Shown here: positions 15,429 through 21,668 of the stretch, in pieces
Layout: each line of letters starts with the position of its first letter
How positions within the stretch are numbered: position 1 is the stretch's first letter
Origin: Chloroflexota bacterium
GTDB lineage: Bacteria > Chloroflexota > UBA11872 > UBA12225
Direction of reading: 5' to 3'
Assembly (NCBI GenBank): GCA_016199265.1
Contig: JACQGX010000415.1
Coordinates: 1-37,735, forward strand
Length of the DNA: 37,735 nt
The notes under the pieces: generated by a model
Databases searched by the model: none
Seen by the model: the letters and a program-made list of their open reading frames with translations, nothing else
What the model was told of the DNA's origin: nothing
Program-made: the position numbers and the translations under genes

Positions 15429-15436
15429 TTGTGCAT
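15421..15436. promoter_or_regulatory. SorC-type operator over the FGGY kinase start
   Basis: ATGCACATTTGTGCAT is a palindrome with perfect 7-bp arms and a TT/AA centre. Its 12-base core recurs on the opposite strand at 18449-18460 before the glycerol-1-phosphate dehydrogenase gene, and a related double site lies at 17237-17265. It covers the ATG of the kinase and lies just downstream of the predicted transcription start. Confidence 0.75.
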
Positions 15437-15451
15437 GCACTTCTGCCCGTT

Positions 15452-15481
15452 AGCATACATCGATTCTGCGGTGCGGCGCAA
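15452..15481 (-). promoter_or_regulatory. Promoter of the FGGY kinase operon
   Basis: Minus-strand TTGCGC (15481-15476), an 18-base spacer and TATGCT (15457-15452). The predicted start near 15445 leaves a leader of 5-17 bases before the candidate start codons, directly in front of the palindromic operator. Confidence 0.5.
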
Positions 15482-15505
15482 CCGATAGGATTATCTCGGC
15501 CGCGT

Positions 15506-16246
15506 TTACCGGCCGGACAGGTGCGGCCGCTCGCGCAGGAAGGCCAAGGCTCGGCTCGGGTAGTCGCTGGTGAGGCCGTCTACTCCCCACGTCACCAGCT
15601 TTTCGAGGTCGTCGCGCGTGTTGCCCTGCCAGCCAATGACGCGCAGGCCGTGCGCCTGCGCCGCCCGCACCACGGCGGCGGAGCCCCTCGCCAGTGGCAC
15701 GTCGGCCTGCGCGCAGCCCAGCCGCCGCGCCGTCTCGAGGAACGCCGGCGCGTCGTAGGCGCCGATGTAGGCGCGCGGCACGTCCGCCGCCAGGCGGCGC
15801 ATGATCTCCAGCGCCACCGGGTCGAAGGACGTGACCGTGACGTTCCCGAGCAGACGGTAGCGCTCGATCGCCGCGGCCAGCAGGGCGCAGACGCGCTCGA
15901 GGCGTTCCGGCGCATCCGTCTTCACCTCGATGGCGAAGCACACCGCGCCGGCATAGACGTCCAGCACGTCGACCAGCCGCGGCACGCCCACCGGCGCCGG
16001 CCAGCCGGCGAAGCCGGCGCGCGCGTCCAGGCGCGCGAGCTCGGCGGCGGTGAAGGCCGACACCGGCCCGCTGGCGTCGGTCGTGCGGTCGACCGTCGTG
16101 TCGTGGATCACGACCAACTGCTCGTCGGCGGAAAGCCGCACGTCCAGCTCGAACGCCGCGACGCCGAGGCGGCGGGCGTAGGCGAAGCCGGCGAGTGTGT
16201 TCTCCGGCGCCTCGCCGCGCGCGCCCCGGTGGCCGAATACCAGCAT
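15506..16246 (-). CDS. ugpQ: Glycerophosphodiester phosphodiesterase
   Basis: This 246-residue GDPD-family TIM barrel cleaves glycerophosphodiesters to glycerol phosphate and an alcohol. Catalytic marks are H6-R7 and the E-N-T motif in FGHRGARGEAPENTLAGF, the metal-binding ELDVRLSADEQLVVIHD with the second catalytic histidine, and FAIEVKTD for calcium or magnesium. No signal peptide is present, so it acts in the cytoplasm as UgpQ does on imported diesters. The ATG at 16246 has GGGAG nine bases upstream; the frame reaches a TTG at 16267 that overlaps the HAD gene stop. It is 17 bases after the HAD phosphatase gene, so both are co-transcribed. The UgpB-like protein and GlpD-type genes nearby support glycerophosphodiester use. 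Confidence 0.92.
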   Translation of the reverse strand: MLVFGHRGARGEAPENTLAGFAYARRLGVAAFELDVRLSADEQLVVIHDTTVDRTTDASGPVSAFTAAELARLDARAGFAGWPAPVGVPRLVDVLDVYAGAVCFAIEVKTDAPERLERVCALLAAAIERYRLLGNVTVTSFDPVALEIMRRLAADVPRAYIGAYDAPAFLETARRLGCAQADVPLARGSAAVVRAAQAHGLRVIGWQGNTRDDLEKLVTWGVDGLTSDYPSRALAFLRERPHLSGR

Positions 16247-16263
16247 CCTGTCTTGCTCCCGTG

Positions 16264-17217
16264 TCAAACCTTGCTATAGGTCACGTCCCACCCCAATTCG
16301 CGCCACAGCGCCGGCGGCAGCAGCTCGTCTATCCGCCGCAGCACGTAGGCCGGCCGGTCGCTCGGCGGCGCGGCGGCTAGCGTCTCGGGCGTGGTCTCGC
16401 CGGTGAGCACCAGCGCGGACGGCATCCCGGCGTCAAGCGCCATGCGGATGTCGGTGTAGAGCCGGTCGCCGGTCATGACGCACTCCGCCGCGGGCAGCCC
16501 CAACACGTCCAGCACGGTGGCCAGCATGAACGGGCCTGGCTTGCCCACGTTCACCTCGCAGCGGGCGCCGGTGCAGGCCTCGATGGCCGCGACGATCGCC
16601 GCCGCATCGGGCTCGCCCCGCCCACCCGGCAAAGGACAGTAGCGGTCCGGGTTCGTCGTGATCAGGCGCGCCCGCCGGTGGTACCGGATGGCGTCGAAGG
16701 CGATCTGCAGCTTACGGTAGTCGAAGGTGCGATCGTAGCTGGCGATGACGAAGTCGATCGCCGCCGGATCCTCGGACATGCGTATCCCGGCCGCGCGCAG
16801 CGCCTGCTTGAGGGGCGCCTCGGCAACGGGGAAGACCGTCGCCTGCGGGTGGTATCTGAGGAGCCACGCGGTCATCGTCACGATCGTATTGACCACTTCC
16901 GAGGGCGACGCGGGGATGCCGAGCGCCGACAGCTTGGCGGCGTAGGCCTCCGGATCCTTTGTGGGATTGTTCGAGAGGAACACGACGCGCCGGCCCAGGG
17001 CGCGGAGGGCGGCGATCAGTCGCCGGGCGCCGGGCAGCAGTTCGTCCCCCAGGTACACGGTACCGTCGAGGTCGAAGATGTAGCCTCGGTACAATCGGTC
17101 GGGACGTCCGGACAGAGCGGCCGCGCCCACGGATTCCGCCCCGGCTGCCGGCGGTTGACCGCCAAGCGGTTGGCAGCCGAGCGGTTGGCAGCCGAGCGGT
17201 TGACAGCCACGACGCAC
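16264..17217 (-). CDS. HAD-IIA (NagD/PGP-type) sugar phosphatase
   Basis: This HAD-superfamily phosphatase carries motif I FDLDGTVYLG (about residue 49), motif II FLSNNPT, the C2-type cap, motif III lysine in NVGKPGPFML and motif IV TGDRLYTDIRMALDAG. Relatives hydrolyse glycerol phosphate, phosphoglycolate or nucleotides; a glycerol phosphate role fits the context but is inferred. The frame is open to ATG 17256, inside an operator; I prefer GTG 17217, six bases after a TACAAT -10 element, which implies leaderless translation. The first 40 residues then come from four copies of a 15-bp repeat (C-Q-P-L-G units) plus an A/G/P-rich stretch, and TTG 17094 just before the domain is a third option. 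It is divergent from the SorC gene and followed by GDPD. Confidence 0.85.
   Translation of the reverse strand: MRRGCQPLGCQPLGCQPLGGQPPAAGAESVGAAALSGRPDRLYRGYIFDLDGTVYLGDELLPGARRLIAALRALGRRVVFLSNNPTKDPEAYAAKLSALGIPASPSEVVNTIVTMTAWLLRYHPQATVFPVAEAPLKQALRAAGIRMSEDPAAIDFVIASYDRTFDYRKLQIAFDAIRYHRRARLITTNPDRYCPLPGGRGEPDAAAIVAAIEACTGARCEVNVGKPGPFMLATVLDVLGLPAAECVMTGDRLYTDIRMALDAGMPSALVLTGETTPETLAAAPPSDRPAYVLRRIDELLPPALWRELGWDVTYSKV
17151..17210. repeat. Four tandem copies of a 15-bp repeat
   Basis: Unit GCGGTTGGCAGCCGA: two identical copies (17166-17195), flanked by variant copies (17151-17165 with three changes, 17196-17210 with two). It encodes repeating G-C-Q-P-L at the start of the HAD reading frame on the minus strand. 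The variant copy at 17196 creates the TTGACA box used as -35 for the divergent regulator gene. Confidence 0.85.
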
Positions 17218-17228
17218 GGCGCTATTGT
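17200..17228 (+). promoter_or_regulatory. Sigma70-type promoter of the SorC regulator gene
   Basis: TTGACA (17200-17205), a 17-base spacer and TATTGT (17223-17228): a perfect -35 box and a good -10 box. Transcription should start near 17235, immediately before the palindromic operator region, so the regulator probably controls its own synthesis. Confidence 0.7.
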
Positions 17229-17229
17229 A
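17224..17229 (-). promoter_or_regulatory. -10 element for the divergent HAD-GDPD transcript
   Basis: TACAAT on the minus strand overlaps the TATTGT box of the divergent regulator promoter. The expected start, near 17217, coincides with the GTG preferred for the HAD gene. The -35 region is weak and lies inside the operator, consistent with repression by occlusion. Confidence 0.4.
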
Positions 17230-17236
17230 CAGGAGG

Positions 17237-17265
17237 ATGCACACTTGTTCGTGCACATTCTTGCA
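17237..17265. promoter_or_regulatory. Double SorC-type operator in the divergent promoter region
   Basis: The stretch begins ATGCACACTTGT and continues CGTGCACATTCTTGCA, giving three TGCACA/TGTGCA-type half sites with the same core as 15421-15436 and 18449-18460. It lies between the HAD and SorC genes, after the regulator's -10 box. Confidence 0.6.
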
Positions 17266-17267
17266 TC

Positions 17268-18239
17268 ATGACGCGAGTATCCGCGACTGATCGGTCGCCG
17301 GCGGCGGACGAGACACGCGAACGGCTGGCCGCGGCCGCACGGCTGTACTACCTCGATAATCTAGGACAGCACGAGATCGCCGGCATCCTGGGGATCTCGC
17401 GCTCGCAAGTGTCCCGCCTCCTGACCCGCGCCCGGGAACTGGGGATCGTCCGCATTACGGTCGACGACTACGATCCACGCGACGGCGAGCTCGAGGCACG
17501 GCTGGTGGCGCGGTACGGCCTGCGCCACGCCGTTGTGGTGCGGGCGCCCGAGCGCGGCGCGGCGGACGTGCGCCGCGCCGTCGGCTACTTCGCCGCGCCG
17601 GCGGTCTCGCAGTTGGTGCGGGCCGGGATGATGCTTGGCGTCGCCGGCGGCCGGACGCTGGCCGAACTGATCGGCACCCTGGCGCCGGTACCGGGCGCGC
17701 GCGGCGTCACGGTCGTGCAGTTGATGGGCAACATCGGCGCGGCGGCGAGCAGCATCGACGCAGTGGAGCTGAGCCGCACGCTCGCCCACCGCTTTGGCGG
17801 CGCGTTCTACACCCTCAACGCCCCGGCTATCGTGCAGGACCGGGCGGCGCGGGATGTACTGCTGGCCCACGAGCACATCCGCCTCGTCTGGCAACTCTTC
17901 GACTCGCTGCAATTGGCGCTGGTCGGCATCGGCTCCCTCGACGAGTCGGCATTCATCGAGCGAGGGGTGCTCGCGGCCGGCGATCTGGTCAGGCTGCGGC
18001 GAGAGGGCACCGCCGGCGAGATCTGCGGCCGCTTCTTCGACGGCGCGGGACGCGAGTGCCACTCCGCGTTCCGGGATCGCGTGATCAGCGTCGACCTCGA
18101 TGCGCTGCGGCGCTGCCCCGAGGTGGTGGGCGTCACCGCCGGCCCCCGACGAGCGGCGGCGATCCAGGCGGCCATCCGCGGCCGCCTGATCACCTCGCTC
18201 GTCATCGACGATGCCGGCGCGCGGGCGCTGCTGTCCTAA
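17268..18239 (+). CDS. SorC/DeoR-like sugar-binding transcriptional regulator
   Basis: This 323-residue regulator has an N-terminal helix-turn-helix (AARLYYLDNLGQHEIAGILGISRSQVSRLLTRARELGIV) and a C-terminal sugar-phosphate-binding domain with GVAGGRTLAELIG, VVQLMGNIG and ALVGIGSL segments, as in SorC, DeoR-type CggR and EryD. Members bind phosphorylated sugars or polyols and often act as tetramers on palindromic or repeated sites. The ATG at 17268 gives the right domain start but lacks a ribosome site; the transcript starts about 33 bases upstream, after which only a short ATG frame (17237) precedes it. Operators of one type occur at its own promoter, at the kinase start and before the glycerol-1-phosphate dehydrogenase gene, so it is the likely master regulator of the island. 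Confidence 0.92.
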   Translation: MTRVSATDRSPAADETRERLAAAARLYYLDNLGQHEIAGILGISRSQVSRLLTRARELGIVRITVDDYDPRDGELEARLVARYGLRHAVVVRAPERGAADVRRAVGYFAAPAVSQLVRAGMMLGVAGGRTLAELIGTLAPVPGARGVTVVQLMGNIGAAASSIDAVELSRTLAHRFGGAFYTLNAPAIVQDRAARDVLLAHEHIRLVWQLFDSLQLALVGIGSLDESAFIERGVLAAGDLVRLRREGTAGEICGRFFDGAGRECHSAFRDRVISVDLDALRRCPEVVGVTAGPRRAAAIQAAIRGRLITSLVIDDAGARALLS

Positions 18240-18243
18240 ACCG

Positions 18244-18269
18244 AATGCAAAGTGAAAAATGCAAAGTGA
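18244..18269. repeat. Direct repeat of 12 bp after the regulator gene
   Basis: AATGCAAAGTGA occurs at 18244-18255 and 18258-18269. It lies in a locally AT-richer spacer between the regulator stop and the hairpin at 18352. Role unknown. Confidence 0.7.
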
Positions 18270-18351
18270 GTAGAGGTGCGAGCCCCACCTTGCCTTTGCT
18301 TTAGCCCTAGCACCGCCATACCTATCATTAGCCCCTCGACTACAGATCATT

Positions 18352-18376
18352 CAGGGCGCAATGGGATTGCGCCCTG
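18352..18376. terminator. Strong hairpin between the SorC and dehydrogenase genes
   Basis: CAGGGCGCAAT-GGG-ATTGCGCCCTG is a perfect 11-bp stem with a 3-base loop, 113 bases after the regulator stop. No T-tract follows, so it is either a Rho-independent terminator of the tail-less kind or an mRNA-stabilising hairpin. Confidence 0.5.
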
Positions 18377-18424
18377 CCCGCAGGGGGCCGGATCACCACG
18401 TGGGCGGTGGTCGATCCACCCGGC

Positions 18425-18430
18425 TATACT
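18425..18430 (+). promoter_or_regulatory. -10 element before the glycerol-1-phosphate dehydrogenase gene
   Basis: TATACT; no good -35 box. The start would lie near 18437, giving a leader of about 50 bases that contains the palindromic operator. The order -10 box then operator is the same as at the kinase and regulator promoters. Confidence 0.45.
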
Positions 18431-18440
18431 AAGCGCATGT

Positions 18441-18460
18441 ATGTGCACGCACAAATGTGC
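18441..18460. promoter_or_regulatory. SorC-type operator before the glycerol-1-phosphate dehydrogenase gene
   Basis: The 12-bp palindrome core GCACAAATGTGC (18449-18460) is the reverse complement of the core at 15423-15434 (GCACATTTGTGC). An overlapping ATGTGCACGCAC half-site pair precedes it. Confidence 0.75.
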
Positions 18461-18488
18461 GTAATCAGGCAAGCAGAAATGGCTGGCC

Positions 18489-19949
18489 ATGAGCGTGGTT
18501 GAGCAACGTATGCGCGAAGGGATCGCAGGTGGGCCACCGGACGAGGTGCTCGGCGAAGCGCTGGCCCGCGCGACCGACACGCGAATCGTGGAGGTCGGGG
18601 CAGGTGCGCTGTATGGCGCTGCCGATACGTTTGCCTCCTGTTTTGGCTCACACACCGCGGTGGTGGTGGCCGATGAAACCACCTACGAGGTCGCGGGACG
18701 CACGGTGCATCGTGTGCTGCGCTCTGCCAGGCTACCGGTGACGGACGCGCTGGTCTTTCCGTCCCGGCCCCTACTGCACGCGGACTTCGCCCGTGCCGCC
18801 TGGCTGCGCGATCGGCTCGCCGCGCACGAGGCGATTCCGGTAGCGGTGGGGGCAGGGACAATCAACGACCTGACCAAGCTGGCCGCGCACCTGGCCGGCA
18901 GGCCGTACATGGCGGTCGCCACCGCCGCGTCGATGGATGGCTACGCCGCGTTTGGCGCCGCCATCACGCGCGACGGCTTCAAGCAGACGATGTTGTGCCC
19001 CGCGCCGCGCGCGATCGTGGCGGATATGGACGTGCTGGCGGCCGCCCCGGCCGCCCTGACCGCGTCGGGCTTCGGCGATCTGGTGGGCAAGATCACCGCC
19101 GGCGCGGACTGGTTGGTGGCCGACGCGCTCGGCGTCGAAGCGGTCGACGATGCCATTTGGACGATGGTCCAGCCGGCGGTGCGGCAGGCGGTCCAGGACG
19201 CGGCCAGGCTTGGTGGCGGCGAGCCGGCGGCCGTGGCCCGTCTGTTCCGCTGTCTCGTGATGAGCGGTCTCGCCATGCAGGCGGCGCGCTCGTCCCGTCC
19301 GGCGTCGGGCGCCGAGCATCAGCTCAGTCACTTGTGGGAGATGCGGCGCCTAGCGGTCGACGGACACGCGGTCTCCCACGGCTTCAAAGTCGGGGTCGGT
19401 ACGGTGGCGGTGGCGGCGCTATACGAGCGCTTGCTGGCGCACGACCTCGCGCAACTCGACGTCGAAGCGGTGTGCGCCCGCTGGCCGGCGCTGGCGACGT
19501 GGGAAGCCGCGGTGCGGCAAACGCACGCCGATCCGGCGCTGCGCGCACAGGCTCTGGCCGAAGTGCGCGCCAAGTACGTCGACGCGGACGGGCTGCGAGT
19601 ACGCCTCCAGCGGCTGCGGGAGCGCTGGCCGGCTCTCACAGAACGGCTCCGTGGGCAGCTCCTACCGGCCAAAGCGCTGCGCTCCCTGCTGGCCACTGCC
19701 GGCTGTCCGTCGGAACCGCACGAAATCGGGCTCACCACGGCCGCGCTGCGGGCGAGCTTCGGCGCTGCGCGCCAGATTCGGCGGCGCTACACCGTGCTCG
19801 ACCTAGCGGTGGAGGTCGGGCTGCTCGAGCCCGGCCTGGAGGCGCTCTTCGCTGCGGGAGGCGAGCTGGCCGATTGGCGTACCGAGGCAGCCGCCCAATC
19901 TGCCCGCACTCGGCCGCTCGCCGCAGGCGCCGGCCACAACTCAGACTAA
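18489..19949 (+). CDS. sn-Glycerol-1-phosphate dehydrogenase (EgsA/AraM family)
   Basis: This 486-residue NAD(P)-dependent, metal-dependent dehydrogenase interconverts sn-glycerol-1-phosphate and dihydroxyacetone phosphate. Marks: GAGTINDLTK at 121-130 (nucleotide binding), VATAASMDGYAAFGAAI at 144-160, and probable metal ligands D197 (GFGDLVGK), H277 (GAEHQLSHLWEM) and H297 (AVSHGFKVG). Archaea use this reaction for lipid synthesis; bacterial AraM-type enzymes are rarer. The extension after residue 400 is longer than in archaeal EgsA but similar to AraM. The ATG at 18489 has no clear ribosome site. It is followed by GlpD within 33 bases and preceded by a SorC operator, so catabolic use is more likely than lipid making. 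Family call is firm; the direction is inferred. Confidence 0.9.
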   Translation: MSVVEQRMREGIAGGPPDEVLGEALARATDTRIVEVGAGALYGAADTFASCFGSHTAVVVADETTYEVAGRTVHRVLRSARLPVTDALVFPSRPLLHADFARAAWLRDRLAAHEAIPVAVGAGTINDLTKLAAHLAGRPYMAVATAASMDGYAAFGAAITRDGFKQTMLCPAPRAIVADMDVLAAAPAALTASGFGDLVGKITAGADWLVADALGVEAVDDAIWTMVQPAVRQAVQDAARLGGGEPAAVARLFRCLVMSGLAMQAARSSRPASGAEHQLSHLWEMRRLAVDGHAVSHGFKVGVGTVAVAALYERLLAHDLAQLDVEAVCARWPALATWEAAVRQTHADPALRAQALAEVRAKYVDADGLRVRLQRLRERWPALTERLRGQLLPAKALRSLLATAGCPSEPHEIGLTTAALRASFGAARQIRRRYTVLDLAVEVGLLEPGLEALFAAGGELADWRTEAAAQSARTRPLAAGAGHNSD

Positions 19950-19982
19950 CGCCAGTTCCAAGTCCTGCACATGGAGTACGCC

Positions 19983-21668
19983 ATGTCTACAGATCGTCAT
20001 CGGGCGCTCACGGCGCTGCGCGCGCGGCCGGTCGACGTGCTCGTCATCGGCGGGGGCATCGTCGGCGCCGGGATCGCGCGCGACGCGGCGCTGCGTGGCT
20101 TCCGGGTGGCGCTGGTCGAGCAGTACGATCTTGCCTCGGGCACGAGCTCGCGACCGACGCGCCTGATCCACGGTGGCCTGCGCTATCTGGAGCTGTACGA
20201 CTTCGGTCTCGTCCGGGACGATCTCCGGGAGCGGGAGATCCTGCTGCGGGTGGCGCCTCACCTGGTGTTTCCGCTGCCGTTCCTGCTCCCCCAATACGGG
20301 CGAAGCACCGTCTACCAGGCCAAGCTGCGCACGGGCATGCAGCTCTACGACGCGCTGTCCTTTGGCAAGAGCCTGCCCAGCCGGCGGTGGCTGAGCCGCG
20401 AGGCGGTGCTTGTCGCCGAGCCGGCGATCAACCCCGAGGGGCTGCAGGGCGCGTGGCGCTACTACGACGCACAGGTGCCGCTGGTCGAGCGGCTGGTCGT
20501 CGAGAGCGCGCTCGACGCCGCGCGGCAGGGCGCGCTGGTGCTGAACCGCGCGCGCGCCGAGCGGTTCTTGCGGGACCCAGACGGCCGCGTGACCGGGGCG
20601 GCGGTGCGAGACCTGCATGGCAGGCAGGAGGTAGACGTCCGGGCGCACGTGACGGTGAATGCGACCGGGCCGTGGCTCGACGTCACGTCCGACGAGATCA
20701 GGCCGGGCAAGCGCCCGCTCCTTCGCCTCACCAAGGGAGTGCACTTGGTCACACCGAGCGGGACGCGCAACGCACACGTGCTCTTCTCGCAGACCGACGG
20801 CCGTCTCTTCTTCGTGGTGCCGTGGCTCGGCTATTCGTTGATAGGAACGACCGATACCAACTACCGCGGCGACCCGGCGGCGGCGGCGGCGGATGCCGAG
20901 GACGTGGAGTACCTCAGTACGGAGGCGAGGCGCGTCTTTCCGCGGGCGCCGTTCGACCGGGTGTACTACGCGTGGGCCGGCGTGCGTGCGCTGGTGCGCG
21001 TGGAGGGTGTGAAAGAGGGACAGGTCTCACGCAAGCACAAAGTGCTCGACCACGAGACATGCGACGGCGTGCGCGGCGTCGTCTCGGTGGTGGGCGGCAA
21101 GATCACCGCGTACCGCAGCATTGCCGAGGAAGTGGGCGACCTGGTCTCAAGGAAGCTCGGGCGGCGGACGCGCAGCTACACCGACCGGCGGCCGTTTCCC
21201 GGCGGCGCGATGGGCGACCTGCGGTCATTCGTCGACTCCGACCTCTGGCCGCGGGCGCAGGCGTTGGGGTTGGCGCGTGACGCGGCCGAGCGCCTGGGCC
21301 GGGTCTACGGCTCGCTCGCGCACGAGGTGCTCGATTTGGTGGAGCGAGACGGCACGCTGGCTCGGCCGCTGTGCCCCGAGAAGCCGGCGATTGTGGCCGA
21401 GCTCGTGCGCGCGGTGGAATCTGAGTGGGCGCTCACGCTCGCCGACTTCCTGCTCCGGCGCAGCGACCTTGGGCTCCACGCCGATCAGGCGCTGGACGAC
21501 GCCGAGCGGATTGCGGCGGCCATGGGCGAGCTGCTTCGCTGGGACGCGACCAACCAGGCTGAGCAGGTGGCGCTTTACCGCGCCGAGATCGCTCCGATGC
21601 GCCTCTTCAGCAACGCGGCGAAAGGCCCGTCCACCTACCGCCTCAGCCGCGTATGCTTCGGGTCGTAG
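19983..21668 (+). CDS. glpD: FAD-dependent glycerol-3-phosphate dehydrogenase family (GlpD/EryB)
   Basis: This 561-residue flavoprotein oxidises sn-glycerol-3-phosphate to dihydroxyacetone phosphate at the membrane face, passing electrons to quinone; EryB relatives oxidise erythritol phosphate instead. It has the FAD motif VLVIGGGIVGAGIARDAALRG (split: GGGIVG at 23-28), SGTSSRPTRLIHGGLRYLE with residues typical of GlpD, KGVHLV, LFFVVPW, LIGTTDTNYRGDP and a C-terminal DAO_C domain. ATG 19983 is preferred over 19971 because the GGAG between them is well spaced. It is co-transcribed with the glycerol-1-phosphate dehydrogenase gene under the SorC operator. Together the two could oxidise both enantiomers of glycerol phosphate. 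The last 34 bases overlap the convergent flavoprotein gene. Confidence 0.92.
   Translation: MSTDRHRALTALRARPVDVLVIGGGIVGAGIARDAALRGFRVALVEQYDLASGTSSRPTRLIHGGLRYLELYDFGLVRDDLREREILLRVAPHLVFPLPFLLPQYGRSTVYQAKLRTGMQLYDALSFGKSLPSRRWLSREAVLVAEPAINPEGLQGAWRYYDAQVPLVERLVVESALDAARQGALVLNRARAERFLRDPDGRVTGAAVRDLHGRQEVDVRAHVTVNATGPWLDVTSDEIRPGKRPLLRLTKGVHLVTPSGTRNAHVLFSQTDGRLFFVVPWLGYSLIGTTDTNYRGDPAAAAADAEDVEYLSTEARRVFPRAPFDRVYYAWAGVRALVRVEGVKEGQVSRKHKVLDHETCDGVRGVVSVVGGKITAYRSIAEEVGDLVSRKLGRRTRSYTDRRPFPGGAMGDLRSFVDSDLWPRAQALGLARDAAERLGRVYGSLAHEVLDLVERDGTLARPLCPEKPAIVAELVRAVESEWALTLADFLLRRSDLGLHADQALDDAERIAAAMGELLRWDATNQAEQVALYRAEIAPMRLFSNAAKGPSTYRLSRVCFGS

Noticed and set aside
13990-15456. A 488-residue minus-strand ORF
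   Set aside because: Shadow frame of the FGGY kinase gene; it lacks motifs and is R/G-rich.
17151-17210. Regulator-binding iterons
   Set aside because: The 15-bp units are not palindromic, lie within a coding frame and differ from the TGCACA operator; a simple tandem duplication is the better reading, although one copy supplies a -35 box.
18995-21280. A 761-residue plus-strand ORF
   Set aside because: It is a shadow frame, R/G/A-rich, covering the two dehydrogenase genes whose family motifs lie in other frames.
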